The notes beneath the pieces were generated by a model. That model ran no database searches and was not told where the DNA came from. It saw only the letters and a list, made by a program, of their open reading frames with translations. From the NCBI RefSeq assembly GCF_009208735.1, contig NZ_WFLJ01000003.1:310001-374000 (forward strand): a DNA stretch of 64,000 nt, written 5' to 3'. Shown one piece after another: positions 19,637-28,443 of this stretch. Numbering within the stretch: position 1 is the first letter of the stretch; each line of letters starts with the position of its first letter. The translations under genes and the position numbers were made by a program. The stretch comes from Janthinobacterium rivuli (GTDB lineage: Bacteria; Pseudomonadota; Gammaproteobacteria; Burkholderiales; Burkholderiaceae_D).

Positions 19637-19671
19637 GAAAATATTTACTTTATTATCAAGTAAATATTTTC
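19637..19671. repeat. Perfect 14-bp AT-rich inverted repeat
   Basis: GAAAATATTTACTT at 19637-19650 and its exact complement at 19658-19671 flank the seven-base loop TATTATC. The stretch is conspicuously AT-rich in GC-rich surroundings and lies 28 bases before the small ORF at 19700. There is no following T-run, so it is not a standard terminator. An operator or an RNA structure in the 5' leader is more likely. Confidence 0.7.
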
Positions 19672-19699
19672 TGAATTGCATCTTTGAAGGGGGACCGCC

Positions 19700-19831
19700 A
19701 TGCCAGCCTCACTGCAAATCAAAGTATGGAGCGTGCTTGTGTATGTCGTGGTGGCAACCTTGCTTGCCATCTGGCTGCATGAGGGCATGTCGCCTTCGGC
19801 CTTGCTGATGACAGCCGGCGCATTCGGCTAA
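19700..19831 (+). CDS. Small hypothetical membrane protein, 43 residues
   Basis: The ATG at 19700 follows GAAGGGGGACCGCC, a good ribosome-binding site. The product begins MPASLQIKVW, has a hydrophobic helix (SVLVYVVVATLLAIWL) and ends LLMTAGAFG. It looks like a single-pass or hairpin membrane small protein. The inverted repeat at 19637-19671 sits just upstream and may control it. No family recognised. Confidence 0.5.
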   Translation: MPASLQIKVWSVLVYVVVATLLAIWLHEGMSPSALLMTAGAFG

Positions 19832-19852
19832 GCGCATGCGCCGGCAAGCAGA

Positions 19853-20302
19853 TCAGTGGGTGACGCGGGTCTTGCGGCCATCGGACAGCAGGCGCACGCG
19901 CTCGCCCGGACGGAACAGTTCGTCCGCGTCTTGCACGATGGCGCGCATGTCGCCATTGTCCAGACGTACGGTGATTTCCAGGCCGGGTTTGTTGGAAGCG
20001 TTCGCTTCGATGCTTTTGCCCGCCATGCCGCCGGCGACGGCGCCCAGGATGCTGGCCGCGATGGCGCCCTTGCCGCCACCGACTGTCGAGCCGGCCACGC
20101 CGCCCAGCGCCGCGCCAGCCAGCACACCCGTGCCCGTCTCGCCCTTGTCGATGGTTACCTGGCGCACGGATTCAACCGTGCCCATGCGAACCGATTGTTC
20201 ATTCTGCGCCTGGCGCGCGTTGTACACATTCGCCGAGTTCGGTTGTACGGCGCAGCCGGTCAGGGCGGCGAGCAATGCCACTGCAATAATTGGTGCTTTC
20301 AT
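19853..20302 (-). CDS. Glycine-zipper 2TM domain lipoprotein (SlyB/17-kDa antigen-like)
   Basis: 149 residues. Lipoprotein signal LLAALTGC places the lipid-bearing cysteine at about 17. The middle has repeated small residues (GVLAGAALGGVAGSTVGGGKGAIAA, written here in part, about 60-100), the glycine-zipper segment of outer-membrane lipoproteins such as SlyB. The C-terminal region (ITVRLDNGDMRAIVQDADELFRPGERV) is the short beta domain usual in these proteins. AAGGGAG precedes the ATG. The role is probably envelope integrity. Confidence 0.82.
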   Translation of the reverse strand: MKAPIIAVALLAALTGCAVQPNSANVYNARQAQNEQSVRMGTVESVRQVTIDKGETGTGVLAGAALGGVAGSTVGGGKGAIAASILGAVAGGMAGKSIEANASNKPGLEITVRLDNGDMRAIVQDADELFRPGERVRLLSDGRKTRVTH

Positions 20303-20447
20303 GTGGGACTCCCTTGGACAAAAGTTGGTTGCCGATTGCGTCGACCGGCAGATGATGACTTATCATAAGGACACTTGCATCAGATAACTAGTTGCGAATA
20401 GTAAAATTCTGTTACCGCTCCCGCGTGACCACGCGACCGCTTGCCGC

Positions 20448-20876
20448 TCAATACGCCAACCGCAGGCGCCGGTACAAAAATCCCAGCACGAACAGCGGCC
20501 CCACCAGTAGAAAGCGCACATCATCCAGGAAGGAAGGTTTCTTGCCTTCGATCTGGTGGCCGATGAACTGGCCTATCCAGGCCAGCACGAACAGCGCCAG
20601 CGACACGGGCAGGATGGTCAGCGGGGGCATCAGCATCAGCAGGCCCAGCATGGCGGCCAGCATGAGCAGCATCCCCGCCGCGAACGGACGCGACAGCTTG
20701 TAGTAATAGTATAAGGCCAGAATACTGCCGAGCAGCGCCACGCTGGGATGCACGCTCCACAGCAGCCCCAGCAAGCTGAAAACGATCAGCGGCACGCACA
20801 CGATGTGCACCCATTCATTGACGTGGTTGCGGTGGCTTTCGCCATACTGGGCCAGCAGGGTGTCGATGGTGCGCAT
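20448..20876 (-). CDS. DUF962/Mpo1-like membrane protein
   Basis: 142 residues with a characteristic N-terminus (LLAQYGESHRNHVNEWVHIVCVP) and four hydrophobic stretches. The family includes yeast Mpo1, an iron-dependent dioxygenase of 2-hydroxy fatty acids, and bacterial YGL010w-like proteins. The histidines in RNHVNEWVH fit the proposed metal site. Bacterial function is not established. It is divergent from the glycosylase gene at 20971. Confidence 0.8.
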   Translation of the reverse strand: MRTIDTLLAQYGESHRNHVNEWVHIVCVPLIVFSLLGLLWSVHPSVALLGSILALYYYYKLSRPFAAGMLLMLAAMLGLLMLMPPLTILPVSLALFVLAWIGQFIGHQIEGKKPSFLDDVRFLLVGPLFVLGFLYRRLRLAY

Positions 20877-20970
20877 GGGCGGTCTCTTGTGTAGGGATGG
20901 TTGTCCGGGAATTCTACACCGTCGCGTGGCCGGGTAAAATGCTCCTTCACTCCTCTTCCGGACCGCGCAT

Positions 20971-21495
20971 TTGAATCACCCAGCCCTCTTGTCAGACCAT
21001 GCCGCCGACCCGCGCAAGCGCTGCTTCGATCCCATCGTCGACGCCGGCACGCGCTTGCTGATACTGGGCAGCCTGCCCGGCGAAAAATCGCTGGCGCACA
21101 GCCAATACTATGCGCATCCGCAAAACAAGTTCTGGCGGCTGCTGGGAGAAGTGCTGGGCGTGGACTTGAGCAGCCTGCCCTATGAGGCGCGGTTGAGCAC
21201 CTTGCTGGCGCGCGGCGTGGGCCTGTGGGACGTGGTGGCGCAGGCGCAGCGCACGGGCAGCCTGGACAGCAACATCCGCGCCCGCGACGACAACGACCTG
21301 GTGGCCCTGACCGCCAGCTTGCCGCAATTGCACACGATCGCCTTCAACGGCGGCACGGCCGCGAAGCTGGGCATCAAGGTGCTGGGCGAACACGCGCAGC
21401 GTTACCGCATCGTCAGCTTGCCGTCGAGCAGCCCGGCTTATACGCTCGCGTATGGCGCCAAGTTGCTGCAATGGAAAACACTACTGCCGTTTTGA
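20971..21495 (+). CDS. DNA-deoxyinosine glycosylase (uracil-DNA glycosylase superfamily)
   Basis: 174 residues from a TTG; no in-frame ATG lies near the N-terminus, so the start is uncertain. LLILGSLPGEKS (UDG motif 1 without the usual catalytic aspartate), HPQNKFWRLLGEVLG, VGLWDVVAQAQR and the late motif LPSSSPAYT match the family-6 hypoxanthine-DNA glycosylases. These remove deaminated adenine from DNA. Its end is convergent with the DUF2863 gene, 25 bases apart. Confidence 0.85.
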   Translation: MNHPALLSDHAADPRKRCFDPIVDAGTRLLILGSLPGEKSLAHSQYYAHPQNKFWRLLGEVLGVDLSSLPYEARLSTLLARGVGLWDVVAQAQRTGSLDSNIRARDDNDLVALTASLPQLHTIAFNGGTAAKLGIKVLGEHAQRYRIVSLPSSSPAYTLAYGAKLLQWKTLLPF

Positions 21496-21520
21496 TACAG
21501 GCGCCGCCCGCGCCAGTTTA

Positions 21521-22729
21521 TTACGCCGGCGCGTAGGCCTGCGCTTCCACCGGTTGTCCCTTGGCATCGAACTTCAGCGCCACCGACAATTGCGTCACGC
21601 CGATGGTGGCCAGCGCGTCGCAGATGTCGTCGACCTCGTCCTGCAGGTCGGCCGCCAGGTCCAGCGGCTTGTCGGCGCTGTGCAGCAGTTGGCCGGTCGC
21701 CGTGCTGACGTTGACGCGCAACAGCATCTCGCCGTGCTCATCGGCCGGGCCGACGACCACCAAGACGTCCCCAGCGTCCACGCTGTTTTCCGCCAATGCA
21801 TGGTTGATGCCGGACATCATCTGCAGCATCGCGTACTCGCTCATGCCTTGCTCCTTGCCACCATGGAACAGATCCTGGTAGAGGAAGCTCACTTCCACGG
21901 CGCTGCCGGCCGGCGCCAGGCAGCGTTTCACCAGATCGCCCACCTGCGTCGTCCACTGCTGGTAGCGGGCCATGCGCGCGTCGAACCAGGCATCGAGCGC
22001 CGCTTCGTCCTTCGGTTCCGCATAGAACGGGTCATCCGCGCGCTTGAGGGCAAAGCCCAGCAGGAAGCGCAGTTCGACGGCCGTGTCCTGCGGGCCGAAG
22101 GCCGTCTCGCTCCAGCCGACGATGCTGCTTTCCAGGCCCGGCGTGGCGACGATTTTCTTGTCCGTCATCGATGAGTAGGCATCGCGCACCATCTCGTGCA
22201 AATGGCTGTAGGTGATGCGGTCGATTTCATCGAGGTCGTAGGCATGGCTCATCAAGACGACCTTGGCCTTGGCGCTTTCCAGTTCTGCCTGTTGAAAACT
22301 CTTCACCAGCGCTTCGAACGCGTCCTGGTCCTGGAAACTGTCCGCTTCCTGCAGGCCGCCCGTGCTTTGCACCAGCAGGGGCACGACGAAGGCGTTGATT
22401 TCCATGGCCGGGGCATTGTCGCGGCGGATCACGGAAATGGAAGCGGCTTCCTCGATATGGCTGCGCAAATACTGGTAGGCGCCCACGTCTTCGTATTTGG
22501 AACGCTCGATGGCGTCGTACAGAATTTCATCCTTCTTTTGATTCAAGGCCTTGCGGATCAGGCGGCCGAACTCGACGGCTTGCTCGGCCAGCACCGTGCC
22601 CTGCGATTCGCTGTCTTCCTGCTCCGCCAGGTTCAGGGCCATCGTGCACAGCATGCGTGTGACGGCTTCATCCTTGTCTTCGGGCGTGTTGGCGGATTTA
22701 CGGGGGACAGGGCGCTTATTTTTGGGCAT
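21521..22729 (-). CDS. DUF2863 family protein
   Basis: 402 residues from the ATG at 22729. The sequence resembles the DUF2863 family of Burkholderiales in its length, acidic soluble character and segments such as LRSHIEEAASISVIRRDNAPAMEIN (quoted in part), FGPQDTAVELRFLLGFALKR and VSFLYQDLFHGG. No catalytic motif is evident and the role is unknown. The HDOD gene lies upstream on the same strand, 107 bases away. Confidence 0.75.
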   Translation of the reverse strand: MPKNKRPVPRKSANTPEDKDEAVTRMLCTMALNLAEQEDSESQGTVLAEQAVEFGRLIRKALNQKKDEILYDAIERSKYEDVGAYQYLRSHIEEAASISVIRRDNAPAMEINAFVVPLLVQSTGGLQEADSFQDQDAFEALVKSFQQAELESAKAKVVLMSHAYDLDEIDRITYSHLHEMVRDAYSSMTDKKIVATPGLESSIVGWSETAFGPQDTAVELRFLLGFALKRADDPFYAEPKDEAALDAWFDARMARYQQWTTQVGDLVKRCLAPAGSAVEVSFLYQDLFHGGKEQGMSEYAMLQMMSGINHALAENSVDAGDVLVVVGPADEHGEMLLRVNVSTATGQLLHSADKPLDLAADLQDEVDDICDALATIGVTQLSVALKFDAKGQPVEAQAYAPA

Positions 22730-22836
22730 GGCGATCAACAGGTTAAGAAATTCGGGTCAGGCAAACGGAAACAGGCGCCAAGGCTGATGCCAGGCGCCGG
22801 GACGGATCATACAGGCGGACGCGGCCGCCTGATACC

Positions 22837-23769
22837 TCAATGGTCGGTGTCGAACATCTCGTGCAATTCGTCGAGCAGGTCGGCGGCTTCTTCCTGCGAC
22901 AAGCCGAGATGCTGGCAAGCAAGTTCGCCGCCCTTGTCCCACTCCAGCGAGGTACTGTTGCCATGGTAGCGCTGAATGCCTTTTTCGGCCAGCAGCGACA
23001 GGGCGACGAGCGAGCGGATGGCGTCATCCGTGGACGGGTCCGCCAACACCGTGTAGTCGTGGTGGTGCAAAATCGCCCAGGAGACGTCGGAGGACAGGCC
23101 CCAGTTGCGCGCCAGCAGGCAGCCGATGGCCGCGTGGTTGGTCTGGTGGCGCGCATCTTCCAGTGTCGTGAAACAATTGTGCGCATCGTTGGCCGCCGCC
23201 GCGTAGGTGTTGACGTAGTCGGGGAAACGGTTCATCAGCAGGGGCACGCCGATGTCGCAGAACAGGCCGAAGGTGTGGGCGATGTCGGGCGGGGCGATGC
23301 GCAACTTGCGCGAGGTAAATACCAGGGCGCGCGCGCGCTTGGCCGACACATCCCAGAAGTTGGTCAGTTCCACGCCTTCCGCTTCCAGCGCCTGGCGCGC
23401 CAGCAAGCCCGTCATCATGGCGCTGCACTGGTTGATGCCGAGAAAGTTGATGCCTTGCTCGACGGACTTGGCCTTGCGCGCGGCGCCATAGAACGGCGAA
23501 TTGGCCAGTTTCAACAGGGCGCCCGACATGCCGACGTCGTCGGCGATGATGCGTGCGATGCGGCGCGGGGACGGATCGTCTTCGGCCAGTTCGCGCTGCA
23601 AGTCGACCAGCAGGCTGGGACGCGGCGGGATACGGATGGAACGCATCAAGGCGTCAACCGGATCTTCCTGCACTACCTGCTTTTGCGCTGCCGCTCTCAT
23701 CATCACGCTTTCATCATCATTTTTGTGCCCGGTGCTTATTCTGTCGTGCGCTGACGCTGCCCGCTTCAT
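22837..23769 (-). CDS. HDOD domain protein
   Basis: 310 residues from the ATG at 23769; ATGs near 23703 are also possible and none has a strong ribosome-binding site. The HDOD domain begins at RIPPRPSLLVDLQRELAED and includes VGMSGALLKLANSPFYG, INFLGINQC and WAILHHHDY. HDOD proteins are HD-like, usually lack the full metal site, and work in signalling or regulation. No attached receiver or GGDEF domain is seen. Confidence 0.82.
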   Translation of the reverse strand: MKRAASAHDRISTGHKNDDESVMMRAAAQKQVVQEDPVDALMRSIRIPPRPSLLVDLQRELAEDDPSPRRIARIIADDVGMSGALLKLANSPFYGAARKAKSVEQGINFLGINQCSAMMTGLLARQALEAEGVELTNFWDVSAKRARALVFTSRKLRIAPPDIAHTFGLFCDIGVPLLMNRFPDYVNTYAAAANDAHNCFTTLEDARHQTNHAAIGCLLARNWGLSSDVSWAILHHHDYTVLADPSTDDAIRSLVALSLLAEKGIQRYHGNSTSLEWDKGGELACQHLGLSQEEAADLLDELHEMFDTDH

Positions 23770-23993
23770 GAGCGTCTGGCGCAGTGCCCGACGATTATCG
23801 CTGTTTATGCGTGGCAATAGTTCACATCTGCAATATATTGTCGCAAAAATTCCCGTTTTGGCCAGGTCCAGCCGCCATTTTCGTCATTGTATGACGCTGG
23901 TCATCCTGAAATTCATGATGAAAAGATTAAGTTTTATTTGTTTTCAAGGCGTGGCCAGGCGTGCGGCCAGATGCGCGGCAGTACAATTGCCGG

Positions 23994-24572
23994 ATGAAAA
24001 AAATCCTCGCGGGTATCGATTTTGCGGATGATTCCAGCAGCGTGGCGCGCCAGCTGATCGGCGTGACCGTGCTGGTCGACGGCGTGGGTGGGCGTATCGT
24101 GGAAACGGAAGCGTATGACCGGCTGGACCCGGCCTCGCACACGTATGGCGGCATGACGCCGCGCAATGCGGCCATGTTCGGTCCGCCCGCGCATGCCTAT
24201 GTCTACCGCTCGTACGGCATCCACTGGTGCCTGAACTTTGTGTGCCGCGAAGCGGGCCACGGCGCGGGCGTGCTGATCCGCGCCATCGAGCCGATGGCGG
24301 GACTCGATGCGATGCGCGAGCGGCGCGGCGTCGACGATATGCGGCTGCTGTGCTCGGGACCGGGCAAGGTGTGCCAGGCGCTCGGCGTGAGTCATCTGCA
24401 GAACCGCCTGGCGCTCGACGCGCCGCCATTCACTTTGCTGGCGCGCGAGGAGGAGGTGACGGTGCAGGCTGGTGCGCGTATCGGCATTTCCAAAGCGATG
24501 GACACGCCGTGGCGCTTCGTGCTGGCCGGTTCGCCCTATCTGAGTAGACCGCTGCGCGCGCCAGCCGTCTAG
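23994..24572 (+). CDS. DNA-3-methyladenine glycosylase (AAG/MPG family)
   Basis: 192 residues from the ATG at 23994. It excises alkylated purines from DNA. Typical motifs are [15 protein letters not shown] near the start, [11 protein letters not shown] with the catalytic glutamate, [35 protein letters not shown] and [14 protein letters not shown]. The last four bases overlap the end of the convergent chemoreceptor gene. Confidence 0.92.
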   Translation: MKKILAGIDFADDSSSVARQLIGVTVLVDGVGGRIVETEAYDRLDPASHTYGGMTPRNAAMFGPPAHAYVYRSYGIHWCLNFVCREAGHGAGVLIRAIEPMAGLDAMRERRGVDDMRLLCSGPGKVCQALGVSHLQNRLALDAPPFTLLAREEEVTVQAGARIGISKAMDTPWRFVLAGSPYLSRPLRAPAV

Positions 24573-26269
24573 CTGCGCCGGCGCCGCGATGCATCCTTGG
24601 CGCCAGGCCGGCCGGACATGCCGCGCAGCGGACTGTGCAGCGCGCGGCGGTCCGTCCCTTTGACGGGGCTGGCCGGATGCTGGAATGGTTCCTCGTCAGG
24701 CGCGGCCGGCTGCGCGGGCGCCAGCGGGTCGAGGGTAAACACGGCCACGGCCGCCGACAATTTGACGGCCTGGTCCTGCAAACTGGCCGCAGCCGCAGCC
24801 GCCTGCTCCACCAGGGCCGCATTTTGCTGGGTGACGTCATCCATTTGCGTGACGGCCTGATTCACTTCCGTGATGCCCGACGCCTGCTCGGCGCTGGCCT
24901 GTTTCACGCGCTGGATGATCTCGTTGACTTGCTGCACTGAGGCGACAATCGCGCCCATGCTGTCGCCCGCCTGCTGCACCGCCACGCTGCCGCCATCGAT
25001 GGTGGTGACGGAGGTGGCGATCAAGGTCTTGATTTCCTTGGCCGCCTGCGCCGAGCGTTGCGCCAGGGTGCGCACTTCGGACGCCACCACGGCAAAGCCG
25101 CGGCCCTGCTCTCCCGCGCGCGCCGCTTCCACCGCCGCGTTCAGCGCGAGGATGTTGGTCTGGAAGGAAATGCCGTCGATCACGCCGATAATATCCACGA
25201 TCTGGCGCGAATTGGCGCGTATGGTCGCCATCGTCGTCACCGCCTGCTGCATCGACACGCCCCCTTGCACGGCCAGGGTGGAGGCTTGCCCCGCCAGCTC
25301 GCAAGCCAGCTGGGCGTTGTCGGCGTTGTCATTGACGGCTTGCGTCAGCGCTTCCATGGCGCTCGACGTTTCCTCCAGCGAACTGGCTTGCATTTCCGTG
25401 CGCGCCGATAAATCCAGATTGCCGGTGGCTATTTCATGCGAGGCCGTGTCGATCGATTGCACGGCGCCCATGATGGTGCGCAAGGTCTGGTTCAGGTGAG
25501 CAATGGTCTGGTCCAGCACGCGTGACGTGGCGGCGATCTCGTCATTGCCCTGCTTGGGCGCGCCGGCCATCAGCTTGCCTGCCGCCAGGTCTTGCACGGC
25601 GTCGGCGATGCCGCGGATTTCCACCAGCATGGCGCGCCGCACCAGCATGGTCACCACGATGGAGACGAGGATCGATAGCGCCACCGTCAGCAGCAAGCTC
25701 CAGCCCAGGCGGCGAAATTCGGCGCTGGCCGTCGCATGGGCCTGGCTGCTGAGCGTCGTTTCCAGCGCGGACAGTTGCGCCAGCTGCGTATTGAACTGGC
25801 CGAATTGCGTTTCCGCCTTGAGCATGGAATTGGTGGCGATCGACTGGTCCATCTGCGCCATTTCCATGGTTTCCAGCACTGCCTTGCGATAGCCGGCCAG
25901 TGCCGTAATGGCCGCATCGACCAGGGTGCGCTCGGCGCCCGTGGCCGTGGAACGCAAGGTGGCCAGCTGGCTGCCGATGGCCGCGTGGCGCGCCTTGATC
26001 TGTTGTTCCAGTGTATCGAGGCGGGCCTTGGCGAAGCTGCCATTCGTCCACGACAGCAACTGGTACATATTGCCGTGCACTTGCCTGGCCTCGCCCAGTA
26101 CGTCGGCGGCTGCCTTCAGATGCGTGATGCGCACCCGCACCATGTTTTCCAGCGAGGCATTTTGCCGCACCATGCCATACCAGGCCCCGCTCGAGCTGAG
26201 TATCAGCAGCAGCAAGACCAGGGTGGGTGCCAGCAATAATTTTGGTCCGATGCGTAATTGATTGAGCAT
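24569..26269 (-). CDS. Methyl-accepting chemotaxis protein
   Basis: 566 residues. TM1 at about 10-31, a periplasmic four-helix-bundle-like region to about 188, TM2 at about 190-212, HAMP, then the signalling domain with the conserved tip ([21 protein letters not shown] in part) and [17 protein letters not shown]. The C-terminus (KDASRRRRS) lacks a methyl-enzyme tether. It lies 66 bases downstream of the Cache-domain gene on the same strand, so the two are probably co-transcribed and may sense together. Confidence 0.92.
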   Translation of the reverse strand: MLNQLRIGPKLLLAPTLVLLLLILSSSGAWYGMVRQNASLENMVRVRITHLKAAADVLGEARQVHGNMYQLLSWTNGSFAKARLDTLEQQIKARHAAIGSQLATLRSTATGAERTLVDAAITALAGYRKAVLETMEMAQMDQSIATNSMLKAETQFGQFNTQLAQLSALETTLSSQAHATASAEFRRLGWSLLLTVALSILVSIVVTMLVRRAMLVEIRGIADAVQDLAAGKLMAGAPKQGNDEIAATSRVLDQTIAHLNQTLRTIMGAVQSIDTASHEIATGNLDLSARTEMQASSLEETSSAMEALTQAVNDNADNAQLACELAGQASTLAVQGGVSMQQAVTTMATIRANSRQIVDIIGVIDGISFQTNILALNAAVEAARAGEQGRGFAVVASEVRTLAQRSAQAAKEIKTLIATSVTTIDGGSVAVQQAGDSMGAIVASVQQVNEIIQRVKQASAEQASGITEVNQAVTQMDDVTQQNAALVEQAAAAAASLQDQAVKLSAAVAVFTLDPLAPAQPAAPDEEPFQHPASPVKGTDRRALHSPLRGMSGRPGAKDASRRRRS

Positions 26270-26335
26270 GCTTGACTCCTGGCTATGGCTGTTCCAAGCG
26301 CAGGCGGCGCGTCGCGTGCGCGCGCCGCCCCTGCC

Positions 26336-26794
26336 TTACTTCTTGTAGATCCCCGCCTCCAGCACCACATCGTTGACGCGCAGGATGTAGGTGGTCTTCG
26401 GCTCGATCTTGCCGGTGGTGGGATTCTTGTACTGATAGTCGACCCAGCCCTTGCCCTGTTTTTGTGCCAGTTCAATGATTTCACGGCGATATTTCTTGCC
26501 ATTCGCATCGGGCACATCCGTCAAATCCTTGCCCACGATGGAAGGATTGATGGGGTGGGCCAGCACGATGCCCGTCTTGATGTCGCGCATGTCCACATAC
26601 AGCGAACCCTGCACGAAGTCCGGGTCTTTCGCCGTAATTTTCTTCATCATCTCTTCCTTGCCATGCGCCTTCATGAAGGCCGCGCCCCGTTCGGCCATGG
26701 CAATGGCGTCTTTTTCCGTTGGTTCGACCGCGGCATTGACGCTGCCGCCGACAAATGCCAGGCACAGCAGGCTACCCGTGAATAAGCGTTTCAT
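26336..26794 (-). CDS. Exported single-Cache-domain protein
   Basis: 152 residues from the ATG at 26794, preceded by AAGGAGCTTTC. The signal peptide (MKRLFTGSLLCLAFVGGSVNA) is followed by one Cache-like sensor domain: GSLYVDMRDIKTGIVLAHPI, then DVPDANGKKYRREII and GWVDYQYKNPTTGKIEPKTTY, ending VLEAGIYKK. It is a free periplasmic version of a domain usually fused to receptors or kinases. The chemoreceptor immediately downstream is the obvious partner. Confidence 0.85.
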   Translation of the reverse strand: MKRLFTGSLLCLAFVGGSVNAAVEPTEKDAIAMAERGAAFMKAHGKEEMMKKITAKDPDFVQGSLYVDMRDIKTGIVLAHPINPSIVGKDLTDVPDANGKKYRREIIELAQKQGKGWVDYQYKNPTTGKIEPKTTYILRVNDVVLEAGIYKK

Positions 26795-27076
26795 GAAAGC
26801 TCCTTGTGATATCGAGGGATATGTTGCCAAGTCGTAATTTACGTCGCCGACGCGTCCCTCAAATTGCGATGGCACAAACTAAGGTGTTGCTTGTCGGCAG
26901 CGTGCAACGTATCGACGGCTTGTTGATATGTAGCAATTTGGTTCCGAGCGGCAAGAATTATGATGACTTTCACAGCATGCCGAGGCGATGTGGCATGGGG
27001 GAGGAAGAGGCTGGAATTGGATGGTATAGGGCTTACTTCATGAAAGTTATCGCTATTTACAGGCAAGGAGCCGATC

Positions 27077-28441
27077 GTGTCCGCACTCATTACCGAGCCG
27101 TTTGCACCCAAGTTCAAGCCCTACACGCGGCAAACCATTCAACAGGCGCGGCAGTGGGAATGGCTGCCGGAAGAGCAGCGCGAGGCCGTGCAAGTGGTCT
27201 CGCACGTCTTGCCATTTCGCACCAATGCCTATGTGCTCGATCAGTTGATCGACTGGCACAACATCCCCGACGACCCCATCTATCGCCTCGTCTTTCCCCA
27301 CCGTGACATGCTGCCGCCCGAGCAGTACGCGCACCTGCGCGACCTGGTGCTGCTGCAGCGCGATAAGGCCGCCATCGACGCCTATGTGCATGGCTTGCGC
27401 TTGGGTATGAATCCCCACCCGGCCGGCCAGATGACGCACAACGTGCCCCGGGTCAATGACGCGCCCGTGCGCGGCCTGCAGCATAAGTATGCGCAGACGG
27501 TGCTGTTTTTTCCCAGCGCGGGCCAGACGTGCCACGCGTATTGCACCTTCTGTTTCCGCTGGCCCCAGTTTGTCGGCATGGACGACATGAAGTTCGATGC
27601 GCACGAGTCGCATGAGCTGGTCGCCTACCTGAAACTGCATCCGGAAGTGACGGACGTGCTGATCACGGGCGGCGACCCGATGATCATGAATACGCGGCAA
27701 CTGGCCGGCTACCTGGAGCCGCTGCTGGCGCCGGGCCTGGAACATATCCAGAACATTCGCATCGGCACCAAGGCGGTGGCGTATTGGCCGCAGCGCTTCG
27801 TCTCCGACCGCGATGCGGATGACTTGATGCGCCTGTTCGAGCGCATCGTCAAGGCGGGCAAGAGCCTGGCCGTGATGGGCCATTACAGCCATGCCGTCGA
27901 GTTGCGCCAGGACGTCGCCCAGCAAGCCGTGAAACGCATCATCTCCACGGGCGCCACCGTGCGCATGCAGGGGCCGCTGATTCGCCATATCAACGAAGAT
28001 CCGGCAAGCTGGGCGGAACTGTGGCAGACGGGCACGCGCCTGGGAGCGATTCCGTACTACATGTTTGTTGAACGGGACACGGGGCCGCGCGGCTATTTCG
28101 AGTTGCCCCTGGCGAAGGCGCACGAGATTTTCCAGGCTGCCTACCAGATGGTGTCGGGTCTGTCGCGCACGGTGCGCGGCCCCTCCATGAGCGCCTTTCC
28201 CGGCAAGATCGTCATCGACGGCATCGTCACCATCCATGGCGAAAAACTGTTTGCCCTGCAATTTTTGCAGGCGCGCAACCCGGACTGGGTGCGCCGGCCG
28301 TTTTATGCGCAGTTCGATGCGGAAGCGACGTGGATGGACGATTTGAAGCCGGCCTTCGGCCACGACAAGTTTTTCTTTGAAACGGATGAACCTGTGCCGC
28401 AGGTGCCGCACAAAATCATCCGCCTGGCACAGGCCGCCTGA
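27077..28441 (+). CDS. KamA-family radical SAM protein (lysine 2,3-aminomutase-like)
   Basis: 454 residues from a GTG with AAGGAG upstream. The radical SAM cluster motif is Cys152-x3-Cys156-x2-Cys159 (TCHAYCTFCFR). ITGGDPMIMN and IGTKAVAYWPQRF are typical of lysine 2,3-aminomutase relatives, which also use pyridoxal phosphate. The substrate is not settled by sequence: true lysine mutases, EF-P lysine mutase EpmB and uncharacterised KamA homologues share these motifs, and this protein is longer than EpmB. The MFS gene follows after two bases. Confidence 0.82.
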   Translation: MSALITEPFAPKFKPYTRQTIQQARQWEWLPEEQREAVQVVSHVLPFRTNAYVLDQLIDWHNIPDDPIYRLVFPHRDMLPPEQYAHLRDLVLLQRDKAAIDAYVHGLRLGMNPHPAGQMTHNVPRVNDAPVRGLQHKYAQTVLFFPSAGQTCHAYCTFCFRWPQFVGMDDMKFDAHESHELVAYLKLHPEVTDVLITGGDPMIMNTRQLAGYLEPLLAPGLEHIQNIRIGTKAVAYWPQRFVSDRDADDLMRLFERIVKAGKSLAVMGHYSHAVELRQDVAQQAVKRIISTGATVRMQGPLIRHINEDPASWAELWQTGTRLGAIPYYMFVERDTGPRGYFELPLAKAHEIFQAAYQMVSGLSRTVRGPSMSAFPGKIVIDGIVTIHGEKLFALQFLQARNPDWVRRPFYAQFDAEATWMDDLKPAFGHDKFFFETDEPVPQVPHKIIRLAQAA

Positions 28442-28443
28442 GC

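Noticed and set aside
19637-19671. Palindrome as a Rho-independent terminator
   Set aside because: The stem is AT-only in character and is followed by TGAATTGC rather than a T-run.
26795-27076. Possible sigma-54 site (TGGCAC ... TTGC) upstream of the KamA gene
   Set aside because: The spacing between the two elements is about 11 bases instead of the required 4-5.
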